DNA from: an uncultured Erysipelotrichaceae bacterium
GTDB taxonomy: Bacteria; Bacillota_I; Bacilli_A; RFN20; CAG-826
DNA: 21,091 nt
Direction: 5' to 3'
Assembly: GCA_902791085.1 (NCBI GenBank)
Contig: CADAUN010000005.1
Location: 1 to 21,091, forward strand
A model generated the notes under the pieces. That model made no database searches and was not told the DNA's origin. It saw nothing but the letters and a program-made list of their open reading frames with translations. Of the stretch, positions 14,997-21,091 are shown piece by piece (the stretch's first letter is position 1; each line of letters starts with the position of its first letter). The position numbers were made by a program, and so were the translations under genes.

Positions 14997-17609
14997 ATGA
15001 AACCATTAACCGGACAACAAATCCGTGAAACTTGGATTAAATTCTTCGAAAAGCGAGGCCATAAATGGCTTCCTGGTGTGAGCTTGATTCCTAAGGACGA
15101 CCCATCATTGCTATGGGTCAACGCCGGTGTCACGGGTTTAAAGAAATATTTTGATGGATCCGAAGTGCCACCGTGCCGTCGTATCGTGAATGTGCAGAAA
15201 TCCATTCGAACGAACGACATTGAAAATGTTGGACACACCGCTCGCCACCATACTTTTTTTGAAATGCTTGGAAATTTCTCCATTGGTGACTATTTCCGAA
15301 ACGAAGTGATTCCGTGGGCCTATGAGATTTTAACCAGCGAAAGCGAAGGCTTTGGGATGGATCCGCATAACATTTATGTCACCTATAATCCTTCTGACTT
15401 GGCGACCTACGAATTGTGGCAAAAAGTGGGGATTGAAAAAGATCATTTGATTCCGTTAGAAAGCAATTATTGGCAAATCGGGGAAGGACCATGTGGGCCT
15501 AATACCGAAGTGTTTTATGATCGTGGCGAATCTTGGGATCCGAAACATTTAGGGGATCGTTTGTTACGCGACGATATGGAAAACGACCGCTATATCGAAA
15601 TTTGGGGCATTGTTTTCTCTCAATACAATGCCGTGAACGGAGTGCCAAGAAGCCAATACAAAGAATTGCCTTCAAAGAATATTGACACGGGTTCTGGCTT
15701 GGAACGGATTGCTTGCATTTTGCAAGGGACTCCAACCAACTTTGAAACCGATTTGTTCATGCCAATCATCCGGAAAACCGAGGAATTGTCTGGCGAAAAA
15801 TACGAAGGGAAAAACAAAATGGCCTTCCGTGTCATCGCGGACCACATCCGTTGCTTGACGTTTGCACTAAACGACGGGGCTACTTTCTCCAATTTAGGAA
15901 GGGGATATGTTTTGCGCCGCATCATTCGCCGCGCGATGCGATATGGCCAAACAATCGGCTTCACTAAGCCTTTTATGTATGAATTGGTTCCGACAGTGGT
16001 AGAGAAATACCGCGATTTCTATCCGGAATTAGAACAATCGAAAGATGAAGTCATGAAGATGATTCACGCGGAAGAAGATAAATTCTTAGCTACCTTAACG
16101 CATGGCGAAGCGTTACTGAAATCCATGATGGAAGGCAAAAAAGAATTGAGTGGCGAAGAAATCTTCTTATTGGCGGACACGCATGGTTTCCCGGCAGAAT
16201 TGACCAAAGAAATCGCCGAAGAAGCGGGCGTGGAATGCGATATGGAGGGATACGAGAAATGCATGGAAGAACAACGCGAACGCGCTCGTGCATCGCGCGG
16301 TCAAATTGATTCTTTCCATAAGCAATCGAAAGATTTGATGTCCTTTAAAATGCCGTCAACTTTCCATTATGACGTCGAAGAAACGAAGACGAAAATCATT
16401 GGAATTTTCCAAGATGGCAATGCCGTTTCTTCCTTGGATGAAGAAGGGGATATCATCGTTGAAGACACTCCTTTCTATGCCGAAATGGGCGGCCAAGTAT
16501 CAGATACTGGTATGGTAACTTCCTCCACGGCGGAAGGAATCATCAATGATGTAAAGTCTGCGACCAATGGCCAACACTTGCATCACGTCACCTTGAAATA
16601 TGGCGTTTTAAAAGTCGGCGATGAGGTCACCATGACTTTGGATCACACCCGTCGTCACCTCATCGAACGGAACCATTCCGCAACGCATTTATTGCATCAG
16701 GCGTTGATGGATGTGTTAGGACACCACGTGAAACAAATGGGCTCCTATGTCGATGACCATTATCTTCGTTTTGACTATGAAGCGGAACGAAAGCTTACCA
16801 AAGAAGAAATGACTCGGATTGAGAATATCGTCAACGAAAAAATTGTTGCCGCCATTCCTGAAGTCACTAAGGTATTGCCATTAGAAGAAGCGAAGAAACT
16901 TGGCGCCGAAATGGAATTCTCCGAGAAATATGGCGCCTTTGTTCGTGTTGTCACCTTTGACGATTACAGCAAAGAATTCTGCGGTGGCACCCATGTTCGT
17001 AATACCTCAGAAATCGGTTTATTCTTATTAGAGAGCGACGAAGCGGTTGCAAGCGGCGTAAGACGTTTACAAGCTGTCACTTCTGAGGGTGCTTATCATT
17101 ATCTCTCCAATCGTTTCCGTGTCTTAGAAGAAGTGGAAACGAAATTAGGCGCCTTTGATGGCGACGTCGCAAAACGCGTTACTTCTTTACAAGAAGACGA
17201 TGCCGCTTTAACAAAATCTCTTAAAGAGGCCAAAGAAAAACTGGCCAGCATCGAAGCAAAGGATATGGCTTCCTCTTTAGAAGACATTGGCGGCATTGCC
17301 TTCCGTTCTTATCTCCAAGAAGGCGCTACACGGGAAGATCTTTTGACTTTAGGCGATAGCTTAAAAGCCAACCGCACCGATTATTGCTTCGTGCTCGTCG
17401 GAGGGAAAGAAGAAGCACGTCCGATTGTGATTTTAGAAAAAGGAAAAGCCGTTGAACGCATCAAAGCAGGTGACGCCTTAAAATTGGTTGCCGCTTCGAT
17501 GGGCGGCGGGGGAGGAGGACGCCCCGAAATGGCGTCCGGGCAAGTGAAGCACGAAGTGGCTTTTGCTACTGCCATTTCTGCCTTAAAAGCAAAATTGCAA
17601 GAGGACTAA
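14997..17609 (+). CDS. alaS: Alanyl-tRNA synthetase
   Basis: The enzyme charges tRNA(Ala) with alanine and edits mischarged serine and glycine. The class II catalytic core is N-terminal, followed by the tRNA-recognition helical domain. The editing domain carries H560 and H564 in NHSATHLLH, with C662 and H666 in CGGTHVRNT, the four zinc ligands. The C-terminal DHHA1/C-Ala part ends near GGGGGGRPEMASGQ. The 870-residue length is normal. Frame analysis alone would extend the gene to 14913, but that region is the T-box RNA. The ATG at 14997 has GGAGG (14984-14988) eight bases upstream and gives the usual N-terminus MKPLTGQQIRETWIKFF. A yrzB-like gene follows after three bases, so the two are probably cotranscribed under T-box control. 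Confidence 0.97.
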   Translation: MKPLTGQQIRETWIKFFEKRGHKWLPGVSLIPKDDPSLLWVNAGVTGLKKYFDGSEVPPCRRIVNVQKSIRTNDIENVGHTARHHTFFEMLGNFSIGDYFRNEVIPWAYEILTSESEGFGMDPHNIYVTYNPSDLATYELWQKVGIEKDHLIPLESNYWQIGEGPCGPNTEVFYDRGESWDPKHLGDRLLRDDMENDRYIEIWGIVFSQYNAVNGVPRSQYKELPSKNIDTGSGLERIACILQGTPTNFETDLFMPIIRKTEELSGEKYEGKNKMAFRVIADHIRCLTFALNDGATFSNLGRGYVLRRIIRRAMRYGQTIGFTKPFMYELVPTVVEKYRDFYPELEQSKDEVMKMIHAEEDKFLATLTHGEALLKSMMEGKKELSGEEIFLLADTHGFPAELTKEIAEEAGVECDMEGYEKCMEEQRERARASRGQIDSFHKQSKDLMSFKMPSTFHYDVEETKTKIIGIFQDGNAVSSLDEEGDIIVEDTPFYAEMGGQVSDTGMVTSSTAEGIINDVKSATNGQHLHHVTLKYGVLKVGDEVTMTLDHTRRHLIERNHSATHLLHQALMDVLGHHVKQMGSYVDDHYLRFDYEAERKLTKEEMTRIENIVNEKIVAAIPEVTKVLPLEEAKKLGAEMEFSEKYGAFVRVVTFDDYSKEFCGGTHVRNTSEIGLFLLESDEAVASGVRRLQAVTSEGAYHYLSNRFRVLEEVETKLGAFDGDVAKRVTSLQEDDAALTKSLKEAKEKLASIEAKDMASSLEDIGGIAFRSYLQEGATREDLLTLGDSLKANRTDYCFVLVGGKEEARPIVILEKGKAVERIKAGDALKLVAASMGGGGGGRPEMASGQVKHEVAFATAISALKAKLQED

Positions 17610-17612
17610 AAC

Positions 17613-17873
17613 ATGGAAATCACCGACAATACCGTACAAATCACAAAAGAAGACGGAAGTGTTGTGGAATGGAAGATTTATTTCTTCTACCAAAACCCTG
17701 AGCGAAAGAAAACATTCTATTTTCTCTATCAAGAAAGCGATCCGGATTCTTTGGTGGTGATGGCAAGTGCCGATGGAAAAACGTTAGAGAACGTTTCCGA
17801 AGAGGAATACCAAGAAGCCGAAGAAATGCATGAGACCTACGAAAACGATCCAAAAATCCAAGAACTTTGTTAG
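17613..17873 (+). CDS. yrzB: DUF1292 (YrzB-like) small acidic protein
   Basis: The protein has 86 residues with a beta-rich N-terminal part (VQITKEDGSVVEWKIYFFY) and an acidic helical tail rich in glutamate, the pattern of DUF1292/YrzB. Its function is unknown in the family. In B. subtilis the order is alaS-yrzL-yrrK-yrzB, with greA further downstream; here yrzB directly follows alaS and precedes greA, supporting the assignment by position. GAGG at 17601-17604 overlaps the end of alaS and lies eight bases before the ATG. No signal peptide or membrane segment is present. Confidence 0.8.
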   Translation: MEITDNTVQITKEDGSVVEWKIYFFYQNPERKKTFYFLYQESDPDSLVVMASADGKTLENVSEEEYQEAEEMHETYENDPKIQELC

Positions 17874-17880
17874 GTTTATT

Positions 17881-17909
17881 TTGGCAAGCGCTCCCGAAAT
17901 GACTATAAT
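17881..17909 (+). promoter_or_regulatory. Sigma-A promoter of greA
   Basis: TTGGCA at 17881-17886 and TATAAT at 17904-17909 are separated by 17 bases, the best vegetative promoter match in the window. The predicted transcription start is near 17916, leaving a leader of about 22 nt that contains AGGAAGG at 17924-17930, seven bases before the greA ATG. greA can therefore be expressed independently of the alaS T-box. Confidence 0.85.
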
Positions 17910-17937
17910 CTAAACGCAATATGAGGAAGGATATCTT

Positions 17938-18423
17938 ATGAAAGACGATAAGAAAGTTGTTTATACCGCCAGCAAAATCAAAGAAATGAAAGATGAACTT
18001 GCGGATTTGGTTAATGTTCAAAGACCGCAAAACATCGAAGATTTAAAGTTGGCTCGTTCGCAAGGCGACCTTTCTGAAAACGCCGATTACGATGCCGCCA
18101 AGAAACGTCAAGGCGAAATCGAATACCGGATTCAAGAACTGCAAGACAAATTGGAACACGCGATTCAAGCGGATAATGCGGGATCCAAAGTCATCGGTAT
18201 CACCGACTTCGTTACTTTTAAAAATTTAAAGAAAAACGAAGAAATCACCGTTCAAGTTGTTTCTGGCGACGAAGCGGATGTTTTGGCACCAGTCAAAAAG
18301 ATTTCGGCCGATTCTCCGCTTGGCTTGTCTTTGATTGGCCACAAACCTGGCAGCGACGCCATTCTTGTCGAAGCTGCGCATCCTTACGAAATCCAAATCA
18401 TTTCGTTCGAACACGCAGACTGA
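17938..18423 (+). CDS. greA: Transcription elongation factor GreA
   Basis: GreA enters the RNA polymerase secondary channel and stimulates cleavage of backtracked RNA. The N-terminal coiled coil holds the signature ARSQGDLSENADYDAAK at about residues 39-55, with the acidic tip residues D and E of GDLSEN that coordinate the catalytic magnesium. The C-terminal FKBP-like domain covers about 80-161 and includes SPLGLSLIGHKPGS. The 161-residue length is typical. It has its own promoter and a strong terminator, so it looks monocistronic. Confidence 0.96.
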   Translation: MKDDKKVVYTASKIKEMKDELADLVNVQRPQNIEDLKLARSQGDLSENADYDAAKKRQGEIEYRIQELQDKLEHAIQADNAGSKVIGITDFVTFKNLKKNEEITVQVVSGDEADVLAPVKKISADSPLGLSLIGHKPGSDAILVEAAHPYEIQIISFEHAD

Positions 18424-18447
18424 TCTTTGTTTTCAAAAAAGATAGAA

Positions 18448-18474
18448 AGGGGGCAATTTTCGCCCTCTTTTTTT
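18448..18474 (+). terminator. Rho-independent terminator of greA
   Basis: AGGGGGC (18448-18454) pairs with GCCCTCT (18462-18468), with one G-U pair and a seven-base loop, followed by an uninterrupted T run to 18474. It lies 25 bases after the greA stop. Confidence 0.93.
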
Positions 18475-18491
18475 GCTTTCTTGATTTTGAT

Positions 18492-18519
18492 TTGAAAACT
18501 TCTTTTGACGAGGAATAAT
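18492..18519 (+). promoter_or_regulatory. Candidate comEA-comEC promoter
   Basis: TTGAAA (18492-18497) and AATAAT (18514-18519) are 16 bases apart, giving a moderate sigma-A match after the greA terminator. A separate TTGACG at 18505-18510 has no good -10 at normal distance. The leader would be about 50 nt and ends with AAAGGAGG (18563-18570). I see no obvious ComK- or ComX-type box. Confidence 0.4.
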
Positions 18520-18576
18520 GCTTTTTTGTCTCATTCATAAAAAGCGTGCCTTTTGATAATTGAAAGGAGGTTTTTT

Positions 18577-19122
18577 ATGTTTAAGACCATCATCATCGTT
18601 GTGGCAGTCACGGTAGTTTGCTTAATTGCTTTGGCAGTGGTTGATCGCGTTACCACGGATATCAATAACCCTACACCGGCGACGATTACGCGCTCTAGCG
18701 AAAAGCAAGGATTAGAAATTACGTTAGAAGGCGAAGTGCTTCATCCCGGCGTTTATTTGGTTCCGTTAATGTCAACGCTTGGCGATGCTTTAAGCGCCGC
18801 TGGAGGAACGACTTCAAACGCGGATCCTAAAGCCTACGACACGACTTTGAGATTAGAAGATGGGTGGGAATGCTACATCGCGCCGCTATATGACAACAGC
18901 AACACTTGCAGCGCCGATCCGATTGTAAAAGCGTGCATCAATACCGCAACCGCTGAAAAACTTAAAGGATTATCGTGTTTTACATCCACAGTAGCGGATA
19001 AAATCGTCTCCTATCGTTCGGAACAAGGCCTTTTCCATCGTTTGGAAGAGATCAAAAACGTTTCGGGCGTCGGACCAGCCACTTGGGAAAAATGCAAAAA
19101 CTACATCACTTTAAAAGATTGA
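18577..19122 (+). CDS. comEA: Competence protein ComEA, DNA receptor
   Basis: ComEA is a membrane-anchored extracellular DNA receptor that hands DNA to the ComEC channel. Residues 3-22 form the transmembrane anchor. An SLBB-like domain (LEGEVLHPGVYLVP and following) covers about 48-95, and a helix-hairpin-helix DNA-binding region covers about 120-180. The second hairpin is intact (VSGVGPATW, 162-170). The first hairpin, normally LPGIG, reads LSCFT at 132-136 and lacks the GxG turn. The extracellular part contains five cysteines (C99, C111, C120, C134, C173), which is unusual. ATG 18577 is chosen because AAAGGAGG lies six bases upstream; an in-frame TTG at 18553 precedes that site and is rejected. 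comEC overlaps its 3' end. Confidence 0.92.
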   Translation: MFKTIIIVVAVTVVCLIALAVVDRVTTDINNPTPATITRSSEKQGLEITLEGEVLHPGVYLVPLMSTLGDALSAAGGTTSNADPKAYDTTLRLEDGWECYIAPLYDNSNTCSADPIVKACINTATAEKLKGLSCFTSTVADKIVSYRSEQGLFHRLEEIKNVSGVGPATWEKCKNYITLKD

Positions 19123-21091
19123 TTGCCCTTCCCGAAATCAGCTTGGCTTCCTTTTTGGGTTCGAGTCTTGGCTTTACGTTTGCTTTCCGTTTCAAAACGC
19201 CGCTTATGGCGCTTTCGCTCTTAGCAATAGTCGCCTTGTCCTTCTTATTTCGAAAGAAGGGGAAGGCGGCTTTGATGACGTTTTTATGTTGCTTGCTCTT
19301 CGGATTCTTGATAGGGATTTTACGAACGCAGTGTCAGCCAGCGAACGGGAAAAGCGAGATGCGTGGTATCGTGATTGTTTCTAAAAACAATTATTATGTC
19401 GTGTCTAATGGCTGGTGCAGATACTATGTTTATGAAAAAGGATGCACCCGTGAGATAGGGGACATCCTCCAACTTAAAGGAAATGTTGAATCGTATGTTG
19501 GTAAAGAATACGAAAGCCGTTTTTCTTTTGCGACGTATTTAAGAGAAAAAGGTGTGACAAAAACAATTTACCCTTCCCAAATAGAAGTGTTGTTTAGAAG
19601 GCCTTTGCGTTTGCGGGAAAGGGAACTTCGTTTCCTTTCTTCTTTTGATCCATTGACCTCGGGTCTTATCGATTCGATATTGTTTGGACGCCAGGACTAC
19701 AGCAACGATGCTATCGCTTTATCATCTGCTTTAGGCGTGGTGACTTATTTATCGGCTTCTGGAATTTTTTATAACGGGGCATTGCGCTTTTTAGAATCAC
19801 AATTAAAGAAACGTTTTCAAGAACGAGAGAGCGCAGCCATTACCTTCGTTGTCGCTTGTTTCTTGTTACCATTTTTATTCGGTAAAATCGGAGTTTATCG
19901 CATCTTTATCTTTCGCTTTCTGAATTTGCTTTTCCTTTGGTCCAAAAAGGAGCCGCCTCCTTATTTAACCCTAGTGGGATGGAGCGGAGATCTGATTTTG
20001 CTCTTTTCTCCTTTTGCTCCTCTTTCTTCTTCCTTCCGTTTCGGATATGGCTTAAGTTTGTTTCTGACATTTTCGCGCAGTTTGACGCAGTTCAAAAAAA
20101 GAAGCGAACGGAAAATCATTTCTTTCTTGTTGTTTCAGGCTATGTTGTTCCCACTTTATAACCAAAAAGGGGAGTGGCATTTATGGATGCCGTTATACGC
20201 CGCCATTTTGTTACCTGTTTCTTATGGCTTTGGCTTTTTGTCTTTGCTTTCTTTTTGTTCGTTGCCTTGGACACGAGTCCTTTCTTTTTATGCAACCGGC
20301 ATTTGGGATCTTTTAAAAGGATTAAGCGTCGTCGATCTTACTTTGCCTTTAGGCGAATTTTCTCCCTGGTTTACTTTTGGCTATTATGCTTTGCTTATCT
20401 TAGGCGTGGCTTTCCATCAATATGGATGGAGGAAGCTTCGAAGAATAGCAAACGTGGGCAACATTGCTTGGCTATTCGTTCATTCGTTGCCGCTTGGCGT
20501 TTCTTTTTTACAAGAGGTGACATTTATCAATGTGGGGCAAGGCGATGCCATTTTGATACGTAATGGGTATTGCAACGTATTGCTGGATACGGGTGGCAAT
20601 TTGACTTTTGATATGGCGAGAGAAGTAGACATTCCTTTTTTTCGAAAAGAGAAGGTATATCAAATTGATTGTCTGATTGCGAGCCATGGTGATTTTGACC
20701 ATATCGGTGCCAAAGACAGTTTAATTGCGAACTTTCGAGTGAAACGCTTTGTCTCTTCTGCTACGGAATTTCCTTTGCGCATTGGCTCGCTTGTCTTTCA
20801 GAATTACAACCGATATGGGGGCGAAGAAGAAAATGAAAAAAGCTTAGTCATTGGTTTATCGTTTATGAACTATGAATGGTTATTTATGGGCGATGCGCCA
20901 AAATCGATTGAGCATAAAATCGCTCGGGATAACCCATCGTTACGTTGCGATGTATTAAAACTCGGACACCATGGCTCAAAAACTTCTTCTTCCCAAGAGT
21001 TCTTGCTTCATACGAAGCCCAAAATGGCCATTATTTCGGTAGGGGCAAGAAATTCTTACGGTCATCCTGACAAAGAAGTGATTTCACGATT
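19092..21091 (+). CDS. comEC: ComEC/Rec2 DNA-uptake channel protein, 3' end cut by the window
   Basis: ComEC forms the membrane channel through which single-stranded DNA enters the cell. The frame from ATG 19092 stays open for 666 codons to the right edge, so the C-terminus is missing. ATG 19092 overlaps the last 31 bases of comEA; no strong ribosome binding site is present and coupling is likely. The order is N-terminal hydrophobic segments, a DUF4131-like beta domain (about residues 95-170), the multi-pass competence domain (about 190-475), and a C-terminal MBL domain starting at VTFINVGQGDAILI. MBL residues H532-x-D534-x-D536-H537 and HHGS (626-629) are visible. The competence motif usually written HLLAISGLH reads TYLSASGIFY near residues 218-227, with both histidines lost. 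The comEB gene found between comEA and comEC in B. subtilis is absent, as in many other Bacillota. Confidence 0.9.
   Translation, partial: MQKLHHFKRLIALPEISLASFLGSSLGFTFAFRFKTPLMALSLLAIVALSFLFRKKGKAALMTFLCCLLFGFLIGILRTQCQPANGKSEMRGIVIVSKNNYYVVSNGWCRYYVYEKGCTREIGDILQLKGNVESYVGKEYESRFSFATYLREKGVTKTIYPSQIEVLFRRPLRLRERELRFLSSFDPLTSGLIDSILFGRQDYSNDAIALSSALGVVTYLSASGIFYNGALRFLESQLKKRFQERESAAITFVVACFLLPFLFGKIGVYRIFIFRFLNLLFLWSKKEPPPYLTLVGWSGDLILLFSPFAPLSSSFRFGYGLSLFLTFSRSLTQFKKRSERKIISFLLFQAMLFPLYNQKGEWHLWMPLYAAILLPVSYGFGFLSLLSFCSLPWTRVLSFYATGIWDLLKGLSVVDLTLPLGEFSPWFTFGYYALLILGVAFHQYGWRKLRRIANVGNIAWLFVHSLPLGVSFLQEVTFINVGQGDAILIRNGYCNVLLDTGGNLTFDMAREVDIPFFRKEKVYQIDCLIASHGDFDHIGAKDSLIANFRVKRFVSSATEFPLRIGSLVFQNYNRYGGEEENEKSLVIGLSFMNYEWLFMGDAPKSIEHKIARDNPSLRCDVLKLGHHGSKTSSSQEFLLHTKPKMAIISVGARNSYGHPDKEVISR

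Noticed and set aside
19937..20563. Two plus-strand open frames of 74 and 129 codons
   Set aside because: They lie out of frame within comEC, whose own frame is open from 19092 to the window end and shows family motifs.
1..21091. Use of TGA as tryptophan (genetic code 4)
   Set aside because: Several well-bounded genes end with TGA and tryptophan is encoded by TGG throughout, so code 11 holds.
1..21091. CRISPR arrays, tRNA or rRNA genes, insertion sequences, prophage genes
   Set aside because: No regularly spaced repeats, tRNA-like cloverleaf, transposase motif or phage gene was seen on either strand.

Overview
The window is chromosomal DNA from a member of the Bacilli, judged from gene content, strong AGGAGG-type ribosome binding sites and synteny with Bacillus subtilis. 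Several genes end in TGA (pdp, dtd, the OB-fold gene, greA, comEA), so the standard bacterial code applies and Mycoplasma/Spiroplasma code 4 is excluded. Serine-rich linkers after a membrane anchor and the reduced gene clusters would fit an Erysipelotrichales- or RF39-like gut lineage, but that placement is a guess. I see no tRNA, rRNA, CRISPR array, insertion sequence or prophage.

Layout. (1) 1-221: divergent intergenic region, with a minus-strand promoter and ribosome binding site for a gene beyond the left edge, and the promoter of the first plus-strand operon. (2) 222-7350: RNase J-like protein with a degraded metal site, FtsK/SpoIIIE DNA translocase, type I pullulanase, and a small SSB-like OB-fold protein. 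(3) 7399-8211: plsC acyltransferase, convergent with (4) rsmF, an rRNA m5C methyltransferase on the minus strand (8215-9501), whose terminator lies inside the plsC coding sequence. (5) 9551-14749: a tight plus-strand operon of pdp, dtd, mnmA, a membrane-anchored extracellular metallo-beta-lactamase protein and a lipoprotein with a barnase-type ribonuclease domain. (6) 14788-17873: an alanine T-box leader, alaS, and a yrzB-like DUF1292 gene. (7) 17881-18474: greA with its own promoter and terminator. (8) 18492-21091: comEA and the start of comEC, which runs off the right edge.

How the genes fit together. Housekeeping dominates: RNA processing and modification (RNase J, RsmF, MnmA), translation quality control (Dtd, AlaRS editing), transcript cleavage (GreA), chromosome segregation (FtsK), phospholipid synthesis (PlsC) and alpha-glucan debranching (PulA). 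A second theme is extracellular nucleic acid: a surface MBL-fold hydrolase and a surface RNase sit in one operon with a pyrimidine nucleoside phosphorylase, about 4 kb upstream of comEA-comEC. This could be a scavenging set, but the link is inferred from gene order only.

The items I find most worth checking are the barnase-like lipoprotein with its catalytic residues in register, the substituted active site of the RNase J next to spoIIIE/ftsK (the rnjB position in B. subtilis), a palindromic -10 element shared by rsmF and pdp that would make rsmF mRNA leaderless, the compact alaS T-box, and a ComEA whose first helix-hairpin-helix has lost its GxG hairpin.
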